Source of the DNA: Bacteroidota bacterium
Lineage (GTDB): Bacteria > Bacteroidota > Bacteroidia > Bacteroidales > JAADJA01
Assembly: GCA_020444515.1 (NCBI GenBank)
Contig: JAHLKX010000004.1
Location: 372,001 to 436,000 of the forward strand
Direction: 5' to 3'
Length of the DNA stretch: 64,000 bases
A model generated the notes under the pieces. The model searched no databases and was not told the DNA's origin. It saw only the letters and a program-made list of their open reading frames with translations. A program made the position numbers and the translations under genes. Every line of letters begins with the position of its first letter. Position 1 is the stretch's first letter. Below, piece after piece: positions 8,243 to 17,656 of this stretch.

Positions 8243-9592
8243 ATGACGTTTACTAATATTATGAAGCTTCGCTCAATTTTTACAAATCGATGGGGAAAAA
8301 CAGTCCCATCTTTGCTATTGACAGGACTATTGATTTTCATAGTAGCTTGTAATAAAGAAGAAGATCAGCCAGATTTTAATCCGGATTTCAGTTATGAATT
8401 TATTGATGATAACAATGTCAGATTTACCAATAATTCTGAAGGAGTTTATTATTCATTGATTTGGAACTTTGGTAATGGCGAAGGTGATACTACCACCAAC
8501 AAAAATAAATCCTATGTCATTTATTATCCGGTGTCAGGAAGTTTTAATGTATCGTTGAAGCTTACCAATAACTTTGGAACTCAGAAATCGACAACTAAAA
8601 CCGTGAAAATAGAAAACAACGACCTGGAGGTTAGTTTTACCGTCGATGTCAATCCCGATGAACCAAATTATGTGACACTTACCAATACCACCCAGGGTAA
8701 CTGGGATTCATTTAAATGGATTTATCGTAACCTTGAGGTGAACGACGTATTACAACATGTTGCCTATTTCCCATATGCAGGAGATTACGAAATTGATCTG
8801 GTAGTATCGATAAATAATCAGGAATACAGCAAAACGGAATCGGTTATTATTACCCAGGACGATCCAAACATTGCCACTGGTCTCATTTGGGCCGAAGAGT
8901 TTGAATATACCGGACTACCCGATCCAACGAAATGGAATATGGAAACCGGTGGCGATGGATGGGGAAACGAGGAGCTGCAATATTACACTGATAGTGAGAA
9001 CAATGCCAGTGTAGATAATGGCATCCTTACCATAACCGCAAGAGAAGAAAGTCTGGGTGGCAGAAATTATACATCCGCACGAATAACAACACAAGGTAAA
9101 TTTGATGTTCAGTACGGCAGGATCGAAGCACGAATCAAATTGCCATACGGTCAGGGAATGTGGCCGGCATTTTGGATGCTTGGAGCTAATTTCAGCAGTG
9201 TTGGGTGGCCACAATGTGGTGAAATTGATATCATGGAAATGGTGGGTGGCGACAACGATGGTGATAATACCACCCATTCTACCATTCATTGGGACAATGC
9301 TGGTGAGCATGCAGTATACGGAGAAAGCTATACTTTGCCAAACGGTATTCTAGCTGACGATTTCCATGTATATGCAATCGAATGGGATGATCAAAGTATC
9401 AAAGGGTTTATTGATGAAATTGAATATTTTGTTGCTGATATTACACCGCCTGACCTGAGTGAATTTCACAATAACTTTTTCATTATTCTAAACTTGGCAG
9501 TAGGAGGAAATTGGCCTGGGCCACCCAATGCAAGCACAGATTTCCCGCAAACCATGCAGGTGGATTACGTAAGGGTATACCAGGATCAATAG
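8243..9592 (+). CDS. GH16 endo-beta-1,3-glucanase lipoprotein with two PKD domains
   Basis: This laminarinase-type enzyme hydrolyses internal beta-1,3-glucan bonds with retention of configuration. It is 449 residues long. The lipobox is Cys36 from the first ATG (IFIVAC); an alternative ATG at 8261 would give a shorter signal peptide, but an AAAAAGGA stretch precedes 8243. Two PKD-like domains span about 45-215. The GH16 domain (about 220-449) begins LIWAEEFEYTGLPDPTKWN and has the catalytic motif GEIDIMEM, with Glu327 as nucleophile and Glu332 as acid/base. It ends in the usual MQVDYVRVYQ strand. Lipidation suggests a surface enzyme that starts glucan breakdown. A second GH16 follows 52 bases later. 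Confidence 0.95.
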   Translation: MTFTNIMKLRSIFTNRWGKTVPSLLLTGLLIFIVACNKEEDQPDFNPDFSYEFIDDNNVRFTNNSEGVYYSLIWNFGNGEGDTTTNKNKSYVIYYPVSGSFNVSLKLTNNFGTQKSTTKTVKIENNDLEVSFTVDVNPDEPNYVTLTNTTQGNWDSFKWIYRNLEVNDVLQHVAYFPYAGDYEIDLVVSINNQEYSKTESVIITQDDPNIATGLIWAEEFEYTGLPDPTKWNMETGGDGWGNEELQYYTDSENNASVDNGILTITAREESLGGRNYTSARITTQGKFDVQYGRIEARIKLPYGQGMWPAFWMLGANFSSVGWPQCGEIDIMEMVGGDNDGDNTTHSTIHWDNAGEHAVYGESYTLPNGILADDFHVYAIEWDDQSIKGFIDEIEYFVADITPPDLSEFHNNFFIILNLAVGGNWPGPPNASTDFPQTMQVDYVRVYQDQ

Positions 9593-9644
9593 TTGATATA
9601 CAGAATGAACACCGATCAGGCAATGATTTAAAAATTGAAAATAA

Positions 9645-10496
9645 ATGATAAGATTGTACAATATTTCCCTTGTCCTTTTTTTACTCTTGTTTGCAGCCTG
9701 CAATAATAATAAGCTCCGATTAAATGAGGAATCGGAAAAAACCAGCACAGATGAATATCAGTTGATTTGGCAGGATGAGTTTAATTATTCCGGCCTCCCC
9801 GATTCAACGAAATGGTCCTACGATACGGAAGGAAATGAGGCAGGCTGGGGCAACAAAGAATCACAATTTTACACGACAGCACGTCTGGAAAATGCCAGGG
9901 TCAGGGATGGTAAATTAATGATCACTGCTATCCATGAACAATTTAATGGGAAACCATTTACATCAGCGCGTTTGTATTCTAAAACGGATTGGTTATACGG
10001 TAAGTTTGAGGTCAATGCACGATTACCCCGGGCAAATGGCACCTGGTCGGCATTTTGGATGATGCCCGGAGGTTGGTCCTTCAATGATGGCAATTGGCCT
10101 GATGTTGGTGAAATTGACATCATGGAACATGTGGGTCACAATTTAGGCGTTATTCATGCTTCCGCGCATTCAAAAGATTATCAATGGCAGACCAATACCC
10201 AAAAAACAGGCATTATCCATGTGCCAACCGTTGCAGATGAATTTCATTCTTATATACTGGAATGGACACCCAATGTTATCAGGGCATTTGTTAATGATAG
10301 TTTGTATTTTGAATATGAAAATGAAGGCCTTGGTGAAACCAAATGGCCCTATACCAAACCCTTTTATCTGATCATGAATATAGCGGTTGGCGGTGCATGG
10401 GGCAATGTGGAAGGCATCGATACCAGTGCGTTTCCACAAACAATGGAAGTTGATTATGTTCGGATTTATCAAAAAAAGACATTGACAGATAAATAA
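9645..10496 (+). CDS. GH16 endo-beta-1,3-glucanase lipoprotein, single domain
   Basis: This 283-residue lipoprotein (Cys19, LLLFAAC) consists of one GH16 domain starting LIWQDEFNYSGLPDSTKW. It has the catalytic GEIDIMEHVG motif (Glu156 nucleophile, Glu161 acid/base) and ends with MEVDYVRIYQ. It resembles the upstream GH16 domain but lacks the PKD modules, so the two may act on polymer and on oligomer respectively; that division is inference. The insert after the catalytic motif, with a short Gly- and His-containing loop, is typical of laminarinase subfamilies. It ends 28 bases before the phosphorylase gene. Confidence 0.95.
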   Translation: MIRLYNISLVLFLLLFAACNNNKLRLNEESEKTSTDEYQLIWQDEFNYSGLPDSTKWSYDTEGNEAGWGNKESQFYTTARLENARVRDGKLMITAIHEQFNGKPFTSARLYSKTDWLYGKFEVNARLPRANGTWSAFWMMPGGWSFNDGNWPDVGEIDIMEHVGHNLGVIHASAHSKDYQWQTNTQKTGIIHVPTVADEFHSYILEWTPNVIRAFVNDSLYFEYENEGLGETKWPYTKPFYLIMNIAVGGAWGNVEGIDTSAFPQTMEVDYVRIYQKKTLTDK

Positions 10497-10524
10497 CCGT
10501 GCTGTCACAATTCGATACAGGAAC

Positions 10525-13500
10525 ATGGAACAATCTAAAATTTGGGTAGGAAAAAGCAGTGTCCATAGCAGCGATAAGGATCCACAGGGTGAATTCGTTG
10601 ATATTGACCAGGAGAAGTTTTACAAGATCAGTGAATTTCATCGAATGCCTGATTTTTTTATCAGCATCGTTAGCGATAGTGATCACTGGATGTTCCTTTC
10701 GAGTAACGGATCGTTGACCTGTGGCAGGAAAAATCACGACAATGCCCTGTTTCCCTATTATACTGATGACAAAATCCACGACTATCGTGGTCAGACAGGA
10801 AGCCGAAGTCTTTTCCTTGTTAACAGGAACGATAAAACTTTTTTATGGGAACCTTTCACAGAAGCGTCAGATCAATTTTATTCAGTTTCGCGGAATATTT
10901 ACAAAAGCATTTTTGGTAACAAAATTATTTTCGAGGAGATCAACAATGATCTCAAATTAAGATTTCGTTATGGCTGGGCCAACAGTGAAAAATTTGGTTT
11001 CATTAAAAAATCCTCCCTTCTGAATTTAAACAGTAAAAATATATCTGTCAAAGTTTTAGATGGAATTCAAAATATATTACCTCCGGGAATTGATTATCAT
11101 TTTCAGAATTCATTCAGCAACCTTTTGGATGCTTACAAAAAAAATGAAAGGTTAGAAGGAAGCACACTGGCTGTTTTTACTTTAAGTTCAATTCCGATCG
11201 ACAGAGCAGAGCCAAGTGAATCACTCAGGGCAACAACCGTCTGGTCGGCCGGTCTCGAAAACACTTCAAAAATATTGTTATCGGAAAACCAGTTGAGTCA
11301 ATTTAGATCAGGACACACCCTTTCGGAGGAGAAAGATATCAGAGCCGCCAGAGGAGCCTATTTTATTTATTCGGAACTGGATCTTGACCGAAAATCTGAA
11401 ACCAAATGGACTACCATTGCCGAAGTCAATCAGGATAGTTCCGATGTAGCGAATCTGAATCATTTCATTCAAACCACCGGGGAGTTGGAGTCGCTGATAA
11501 GTGCAGATATCTCGCTTGGCACCAGAAAACTTGAAATGATGGTAGCCTCGGCTGATGGTTTACAACTGACCAACACTGAAATCTGTTATGCCCGACATTA
11601 TACCAATACGTTGTTCAATATTATGCGGGGTGGGGTATTTGCACACAATTACAGGATCCAGACCACTGATTACAAAAATTATATTTCCCATATCAATCAA
11701 TCTGTTGCCAGAAATTTTCAAAACTGGCTTGATCAATTAGGAGAACAAATTGACTATCCGAATTTATTAACAAAAGCAGCTGAAGCCGGTGATGCTGATC
11801 TGCTCCGTCTAACCTATGAATACCTTCCATTGATCTTCAGCCGCAGGCATGGTGACCCCAGCCGGCCATGGAATATTTTTTCCATTGAGACTAAAAATGA
11901 TGATGGCTCCGTCAAGTTTAATTACCAGGGTAACTGGCGGGATATTTTTCAAAACTGGGAAGCGCTTTCATGGTCATTTCCTGGCTTTGTCGAAGGGATC
12001 ATCAGTAAGTTTGTCAATGCGTCAACCATCGATGGATACAACCCTTACCGTATCATGCGGGATGGAATCGACTGGGAGCGTCCCGACCCGGAAGATCCCT
12101 GGGCTTATATCGGTTACTGGGGCGACCATCAGATCATCTACCTGCAAAAACTACTGGAGATTTCCGAAAATTTTCATCCCGGCATCCTGAACGATATGTT
12201 GAGGGCCGATATTTTTACTTATGCCAATGTACCCTACCGGATTGAGTCATACAAGGACATTCTGAAAAATCCAAAGGATACAGTTGAATTTGATCATCAA
12301 TTGGATCAAATGATCACCAGCCAGGTGCGTGAATTGGGGGCAGATGCAAAAATGCTGAAAGACCAGACAAGTAAGGGGATTTATAAAGTAAGCCTCACTG
12401 AAAAAATACTGGCCACCCTCCTATCGAAAATAAGCAACTTTATCCCGGAAGCCGGCATTTGGCTTAACACCCAGCGCCCCGAATGGAATGATGCCAACAA
12501 TGCCCTGGTGGGCAATGGCGCCTCCATGGTAACCCTTTATTATTTACGTCGATTTCTGGTTTTTTGGGTAGATAAATTCAGCCAATTAAACAATGGAAAT
12601 ATTAAGATATCCGAAGAGCTGGTAAGTGTTTTTAATGAATTTCACGCCTTTTTGGGAGGCAATCTTTACCTCCTCGAATCGGGTTTCACAAATAAAGAAC
12701 GAAAGAAATTTGCTGATTTCCTCGGAACCGTTCACAGTGAATATAGAAATAAGGTTTATGCCAACGGTTTTTCAGGAATTAAAATTTCATTGGAATCCCA
12801 AACCTTAAAGTCTTTTACTGATATCTGCCTCAGGTATGTTGAACAATCCATCTGGGCCAATCGTCGCCAAGATGGCCTCTATCATGCCTACAACCTCATC
12901 ACCCTCAAAGATGATGAAATTTCTGTCCGTCATTTGTATGAAATGCTTGAGGGGCAGGTCGCAATTTTGAGTTCCGGTTTGCTCAGCCCTGAAGAAAGTC
13001 TGGAAGTGCTTGATTCGCTTAAGAATAGTAAAATGTTCAGAGCCGATCAATACAGTTATATGCTTTATCCCGACAGGCAATTGTCTCGATTTACTGAAAA
13101 AAATAACATCCCCGGTGACGAAATATTGCATTCACCTTTACTGAAAAAGCTTGTTGATCAACAGAATGAAAGCATCATCAAACAAGATGTAAAAGGCCAC
13201 TGTCATTTTCAAAGTGATTTCAGGAATGCAGAGATCCTGGCTGCGGCACTCGATAAACTAGGTCAAAATGAGGAATTTACTGCACTGGTCGAACAGGAAA
13301 AAAACAATATATTGAATATTTATGAAGAGATTTTCGATCATCAATCCTTTACGGGTCGATCGGGTACATTTTATGGTTATGAAGGACTGGGATCGATCTA
13401 CTGGCATATGGTTTCCAAATTGCTGCTGGCCGCACAGGAGTGCTTTTTTAAAGCGGTAGAAGAAGGGTCCTCGAAAGAGGTGATTGGTAGACTTAAGCAA

Positions 13501-14004
13501 CACTATTATGAAATCAAAGCCGGAATTGGTCTTTATAAAAATCCTGCCTTATATGGGGCATTCCCAATGGATGCCTATTCACATACACCCGGTAATGCGG
13601 GCGTTAAACAGCCTGGCTTGACCGGCCAGGTGAAAGAAGACTATATATCAAGGATGGGTGAACTGGGTATTCGGATACAGGATGGCGAAATTTCATTTGA
13701 CACCCGGCTCTTCAATGAGGAGGAATTTTCAACAGGTAAAATGATTTTTAAATATTATGATGTTGATGGAAACCAGCAACAAGTTAAATTATCAGCCAAT
13801 CAGATTGGTTTTACTTTTTGTCAGGTTCCTGTAATTTACAAGCTTGCCGACAAAGAGCAGATCATGGTGATCCATAAGGATGGCAAAAAAGATAATATCA
13901 TGGGAAGCAGAATGGGGCGTGAAATAAGCAGTCAGATATTCAATCGCAGCGGCGAGGTGGCCCGAATAGAAGTGTCTGTAATTAATCGTTCAAATAAAAA
14001 TTAA
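10525..14004 (+). CDS. GH149-type beta-1,3-oligoglucan phosphorylase (GH94-like fold)
   Basis: The protein has 1159 residues, no signal peptide and no membrane segment, so it is cytoplasmic. Length and layout fit GH149, whose members reversibly phosphorolyse beta-1,3-oligoglucans to glucose-1-phosphate; GH149 shares an (alpha/alpha)6 barrel with GH94. Visible motifs are DPWAYIGYWGDHQ (residues 524-536), RPEWNDANNALVGNG around Asp656, which lines up with the GH94 WND general-acid motif, and a C-terminal beta-domain with GNAGVKQPGLTGQVKEDY. The starting methionine follows an AACATG context and no better start is near. Neighbouring GH16, GH17 and GH30 genes support a beta-1,3-glucan substrate. 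Other GH94-related families (GH94 itself, GH161) are the alternatives; family membership needs a profile search. Confidence 0.82.
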   Translation: MEQSKIWVGKSSVHSSDKDPQGEFVDIDQEKFYKISEFHRMPDFFISIVSDSDHWMFLSSNGSLTCGRKNHDNALFPYYTDDKIHDYRGQTGSRSLFLVNRNDKTFLWEPFTEASDQFYSVSRNIYKSIFGNKIIFEEINNDLKLRFRYGWANSEKFGFIKKSSLLNLNSKNISVKVLDGIQNILPPGIDYHFQNSFSNLLDAYKKNERLEGSTLAVFTLSSIPIDRAEPSESLRATTVWSAGLENTSKILLSENQLSQFRSGHTLSEEKDIRAARGAYFIYSELDLDRKSETKWTTIAEVNQDSSDVANLNHFIQTTGELESLISADISLGTRKLEMMVASADGLQLTNTEICYARHYTNTLFNIMRGGVFAHNYRIQTTDYKNYISHINQSVARNFQNWLDQLGEQIDYPNLLTKAAEAGDADLLRLTYEYLPLIFSRRHGDPSRPWNIFSIETKNDDGSVKFNYQGNWRDIFQNWEALSWSFPGFVEGIISKFVNASTIDGYNPYRIMRDGIDWERPDPEDPWAYIGYWGDHQIIYLQKLLEISENFHPGILNDMLRADIFTYANVPYRIESYKDILKNPKDTVEFDHQLDQMITSQVRELGADAKMLKDQTSKGIYKVSLTEKILATLLSKISNFIPEAGIWLNTQRPEWNDANNALVGNGASMVTLYYLRRFLVFWVDKFSQLNNGNIKISEELVSVFNEFHAFLGGNLYLLESGFTNKERKKFADFLGTVHSEYRNKVYANGFSGIKISLESQTLKSFTDICLRYVEQSIWANRRQDGLYHAYNLITLKDDEISVRHLYEMLEGQVAILSSGLLSPEESLEVLDSLKNSKMFRADQYSYMLYPDRQLSRFTEKNNIPGDEILHSPLLKKLVDQQNESIIKQDVKGHCHFQSDFRNAEILAAALDKLGQNEEFTALVEQEKNNILNIYEEIFDHQSFTGRSGTFYGYEGLGSIYWHMVSKLLLAAQECFFKAVEEGSSKEVIGRLKQHYYEIKAGIGLYKNPALYGAFPMDAYSHTPGNAGVKQPGLTGQVKEDYISRMGELGIRIQDGEISFDTRLFNEEEFSTGKMIFKYYDVDGNQQQVKLSANQIGFTFCQVPVIYKLADKEQIMVIHKDGKKDNIMGSRMGREISSQIFNRSGEVARIEVSVINRSNKN

Positions 14005-14005
14005 T

Positions 14006-14923
14006 ATGTCGATTCGTACTGAAAATATTCTATCGTTAAGAGGATTAAGTTTTGAAACAGAATCTGTATACGCATTAAATGCTTTGTATCACGAAGTTCT
14101 GAATAAGGGAATGCACGGTCTGTGTTTCAGTCCCTATCTTGAAGGGCAGCAGCCCGGTTCCCGGCTTTCTGAAAAACAGATAAGGAAGAGAATTGAGATA
14201 ATCAAGCCTTATACAAAGTGGATCAGGACATTTTCATGTACGGATGGAAATGAATTGATCCCGGGGATTGCTCATGAATATGGGTTAAAAACACTTGTAG
14301 GTGCATGGCTGGGCAATAACAAAGATGTCAATGAGAAAGAAATAAAAAATGCCATCAACCTTGCCAAAAAAGGGAAAGCAGATATTCTTGCAATCGGGAA
14401 CGAAGTGATGTACCGAAAAGACTTATCTGAAGATGAGCTGTTGCATTTTATCAAAAGGGTCAAAAGGGAATTGCCTGAAGTACCGGTTGGATATGTGGAT
14501 GCCTATTATGAATTCGAAAACCGGCCCCAAATTACAAATGCCTGTGATATCATCCTGGCCAACTGTTATCCATTCTGGGAAGGTTGCCATATCGAATATT
14601 CCTTGCTCTATATGAAGGACATGTATAACAGAGCGGTGAAAGTGGCTGATGGCAAAAAGGTGATAATATCAGAAACAGGCTGGCCCAACTTAGGAGAAAA
14701 ATTCTACGGGGCAGAACCCTCCATTGAAAATGCACTCCGATATTTTATCAATGCACAATTATGGTCAAAAGAAGAAAACATTGAACTCTTCTATTTCTCT
14801 TCATTTGATGAAACATGGAAAATAAACTATGAGGGGGATGTTGGGGCATTTTGGGGACTTTGGGATAAAGATGAAAAACTAAAATACCGCAAGCCATATA
14901 TAAATCAGCATCAAACGATATGA
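14006..14923 (+). CDS. Cytoplasmic GH17 beta-1,3-glucanase or glucanosyltransferase
   Basis: This 305-residue TIM-barrel protein of GH17 has the acid/base motif AIGNEVMYR (Glu133) and the nucleophile motif IISETGWP (Glu223). No signal peptide is present: the N-terminus MSIRTENILSLRGLSFETES is polar. It should therefore act in the cytoplasm beside the phosphorylase, whose stop codon is one base upstream. A cytoplasmic GH17 could trim or rearrange imported oligosaccharides, or deal with 1,6-branched ends the phosphorylase cannot use; this is inference. It overlaps the next GH17 gene by four bases (ATGA), so the two are translationally coupled. Confidence 0.9.
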   Translation: MSIRTENILSLRGLSFETESVYALNALYHEVLNKGMHGLCFSPYLEGQQPGSRLSEKQIRKRIEIIKPYTKWIRTFSCTDGNELIPGIAHEYGLKTLVGAWLGNNKDVNEKEIKNAINLAKKGKADILAIGNEVMYRKDLSEDELLHFIKRVKRELPEVPVGYVDAYYEFENRPQITNACDIILANCYPFWEGCHIEYSLLYMKDMYNRAVKVADGKKVIISETGWPNLGEKFYGAEPSIENALRYFINAQLWSKEENIELFYFSSFDETWKINYEGDVGAFWGLWDKDEKLKYRKPYINQHQTI

Positions 14924-16017
14924 ACTCAGGAATCATAGGTCATACATTAAAAATAATTAATCTGCTTTTTTTAGTCGGATCAATATTTACGGTTTCCGGC
15001 AATCAATATAACATTTCAAGTGATAATACGATGAACAAGTCGGTTTCTGAAAAACAACCATTTAAGCAAACCAAAGAAGATTTAATCGCAGGTGTATCAA
15101 GAGCAATCTGCTACTCGGGCTTTCGTACCGGCCAGCATCCCGACCGGGGAGAAGGTGCAGTCAATCCATCTTATGATGAAGTATTGGAAGACCTGAAAAT
15201 CATTACTGAAAAAATGAATTTCAACCTGATCCGGGTTTATGATTGCAACGAAAATTCTGAAATGGTTTTGAATATCATCCGTGAGCATAATTTCGACATT
15301 AAAGTATTACTGGGCATATGGCTGCGTGCTGAACTCAGTAATCATGAAACCTGTGAATGGCTGACAGAACCCATTCCCGAAGCAGAACTTCTGCAAAACA
15401 AACAATTGAACCTGGCTGAAATAGAAAAGGGGATAAGTCTGGCCAATGAGTTCAGCAATATTGTGGTTGCCGTAAATGTTGGGAATGAAGCATTGGTTGA
15501 ATGGAATGATCACAAAGTTGATACAGACACCATTATGGGTTATGTCAAATATGTTCAAGGAGCTATTGAACAGCCAGTTACTGTGGCTGATAATTACAAA
15601 TGGTGGGCAGATCACGGTGCTGAACTTGCTTCTGTCGTAGATTTTGTTTCCCTCCACATATACCCGGTTTGGGAAGAAAAAGATATTGATGAGGGGATGT
15701 CCTATTCAATTGAAAATTTCAATGAGGTCATTCAAAATATTCCAGAATCCAAAATTGCCATTACCGAAGTTGGATGGCCATCAATCGCTTCAGAATTTGG
15801 TGAACGGGCAAGTGAAGCAAAACAACAGCAATACTTCAGGGAATTCATGGCATGGTCAGAGAAAATGAATATCACGACGTTTTGGTTTGAGGCTTTTGAT
15901 GAAGACTGGAAAGGGGATCCGGACAACATGTTGGGTGCTGAAAAACACTGGGGGCTATATACCGTTGACCGTCAACCGAAAAAAGTAATGCGGGAATTTC
16001 AGGGAGAACAGAAATAA
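14920..16017 (+). CDS. Exported GH17 beta-1,3-glucanase
   Basis: This second GH17 (365 residues) has a hydrophobic N-terminal segment (IINLLFLVGSIFTVSG, about 12-27) read as a signal peptide or anchor. Catalytic residues are Glu190 in NVGNEALVEW and Glu283 in ITEVGWPS. Compared with the upstream paralogue it carries an extra N-terminal stretch of about 60 residues. The pair may split the same chemistry between periplasm and cytoplasm. The start overlaps the stop of the preceding gene as ATGA. No lipobox cysteine is seen, so a periplasmic location is more likely than the surface. Confidence 0.9.
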   Translation: MNSGIIGHTLKIINLLFLVGSIFTVSGNQYNISSDNTMNKSVSEKQPFKQTKEDLIAGVSRAICYSGFRTGQHPDRGEGAVNPSYDEVLEDLKIITEKMNFNLIRVYDCNENSEMVLNIIREHNFDIKVLLGIWLRAELSNHETCEWLTEPIPEAELLQNKQLNLAEIEKGISLANEFSNIVVAVNVGNEALVEWNDHKVDTDTIMGYVKYVQGAIEQPVTVADNYKWWADHGAELASVVDFVSLHIYPVWEEKDIDEGMSYSIENFNEVIQNIPESKIAITEVGWPSIASEFGERASEAKQQQYFREFMAWSEKMNITTFWFEAFDEDWKGDPDNMLGAEKHWGLYTVDRQPKKVMREFQGEQK

Positions 16018-16052
16018 ATGCTTCTCTTTTTATTAGAAAGGAAAAAGATACA

Positions 16053-16076
16053 ATGAATAATCAAACAGTTAACTAA
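16053..16076 (+). other. Seven-codon leader ORF abutting the symporter start
   Basis: ATG-AAT-AAT-CAA-ACA-GTT-AAC-TAA encodes MNNQTVN, preceded by a purine-rich AGAAAGGAAAAAG at good distance. The stop codon is immediately followed by the ATG of the symporter. The arrangement suggests translational coupling or re-initiation, but could be chance. Confidence 0.35.
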
Positions 16077-17639
16077 ATGGCACATTATAAGACCGCTGAA
16101 AAAGACAAAGTTCCTATGTTGCAAAAGGCTGCATTTGGAGCAGGCCATTTGGTTAATAACCTGTTGCCCGGGGCATTGGGATTTTTCATGTTCTTTTTAC
16201 TTACAGCCTTTGGCATGGATCCGTTTTTGGCCGGTTTATTGGGTGGACTGCCAAGGATATTTGATGCCATCACGGATCCCATCATGGGTTTCATTTCTGA
16301 CAATACAAAATCAAGGTTCGGTCGCAGGAGACCCTATATATTTGTTGGTGCAATTTTAAGCGGGATTTTATTCATTGTATTATGGCAGTTGAATGAAAAC
16401 AATTCGCAATTGTATAATTTCTGGTATTTCCTCATTTTCTCGATGATCTATTTAATCGGAAATACCATGTTCTCCACTCCCTTAATTGGCCTGGGGTATG
16501 AAATGACCTCCGACTATAACGAGCGAACCCGTTTGATGGCATTTTCGCAAACAGTGGGTCAAATAGCCTGGATGATTGTCCCCTGGTTTTGGGTTGTCAT
16601 TGCTGACCCGGATATGTTTGCTTCTCAGGCGGTGGGTGTGCGTCAGCTCTCAATAATTGTTGGATTGGCATGTATGGTATTGGGGATAATGCCGGCCATC
16701 TTTTGCAAGGGGATTGATGCTTCCGGCATGGAAAACAGAAAGAAGATCACCTTCAAAAGCTTATTCTCCAATTTAAAAGATCTATTGCATGGCATTGTTC
16801 TGGTATCAAAAAATAAACCTTTTGTGAGGCTCTGCGGTGCCACCTTTTTGGTCTTTAATGGCTTTCAAATGGTAGCAGCATTCAGTGTTTACATCATTGT
16901 TTTTTACATGTACCAGGGAAGTTATGACGGTGCCGGCACATGGCCTGCATGGTTCTCTATGATGTCAGCTATCATCACGGCTTTTCTAGTCATTCCGATC
17001 ATTTCTGCGATGGCAAATAAATGGGGTAAGAGAAATGCTTTCATCCTGTCAACAATAATTTCGATCATCGGCTATTCATTAAAATGGTGGGGTTTCGATA
17101 CGACCCTAAATGACGCTTTTAATAAAACGCAATTTGGTCAGTCACTCAATCAGGTTGTTGGAGGTTTATTTGATTATTTAAATCCTGTATTGGATAATTT
17201 GCACATGTCATGGTTTAGTATTGATACCAGTCAGGGAATACCCTGGCTGATCTTCCTGCCAATTCCTTTGATGGCATTTGGTATCGGTGGACTCTTTACA
17301 TTGATGATGAGTATGACAGCAGATGTATGTGATTTAGATGAACTGAATAACGGTATGCCCCGGAAAGAAGGAACATTTGGGGCAATCTATTGGTGGATGG
17401 TAAAATTAGGGCAGGCGATTGCTTTGGTCCTGGGAGGATTGGTTTTAAAACTGGTGGGTTTTAACCAAAATGAAACCATACAAGCTGCTGAAACTTTGAC
17501 CCGACTGCGTATTGCCGACATTGTTATTCCATCCATAACAGCATTTTTAGCCATACTCGTAATGTGGAAATATGATCTTACTGAAGAAAGAGCCCGCGAG
17601 ATCAAATCAAAATTGGTAGCGCGCCGGGGTGAACTATAA
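16077..17639 (+). CDS. GPH-family sugar:cation symporter (MFS, MelB-like)
   Basis: This 520-residue polytopic inner membrane protein belongs to the glycoside-pentoside-hexuronide symporters. The family loop is seen as PRIFDAITDPIMGFISDNT followed by RFGRRRPYI, and an MTADVCDLDE motif appears near residue 415. About 12 membrane helices are predicted by eye, with an unusually long periplasmic or loop insertion around residues 340-400. It probably carries glucan oligosaccharides or glucose from periplasm to cytoplasm for the phosphorylase and the cytoplasmic GH17. A second GPH symporter ends the locus, so the two may differ in substrate size. Confidence 0.92.
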   Translation: MAHYKTAEKDKVPMLQKAAFGAGHLVNNLLPGALGFFMFFLLTAFGMDPFLAGLLGGLPRIFDAITDPIMGFISDNTKSRFGRRRPYIFVGAILSGILFIVLWQLNENNSQLYNFWYFLIFSMIYLIGNTMFSTPLIGLGYEMTSDYNERTRLMAFSQTVGQIAWMIVPWFWVVIADPDMFASQAVGVRQLSIIVGLACMVLGIMPAIFCKGIDASGMENRKKITFKSLFSNLKDLLHGIVLVSKNKPFVRLCGATFLVFNGFQMVAAFSVYIIVFYMYQGSYDGAGTWPAWFSMMSAIITAFLVIPIISAMANKWGKRNAFILSTIISIIGYSLKWWGFDTTLNDAFNKTQFGQSLNQVVGGLFDYLNPVLDNLHMSWFSIDTSQGIPWLIFLPIPLMAFGIGGLFTLMMSMTADVCDLDELNNGMPRKEGTFGAIYWWMVKLGQAIALVLGGLVLKLVGFNQNETIQAAETLTRLRIADIVIPSITAFLAILVMWKYDLTEERAREIKSKLVARRGEL

Positions 17640-17656
17640 TATTAAATTGAAAAGGC

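Noticed and set aside
8915-9310. 131-codon minus-strand ORF inside the first GH16 gene
   Set aside because: It lies wholly opposite the catalytic domain and has no recognisable features.
10525-14004. Simple assignment as a GH94 cellobiose phosphorylase
   Set aside because: The length (1159 residues), the YIGYWGDHQ segment and the beta-1,3-glucan context fit GH149 better; the WND motif is shared within the clan.
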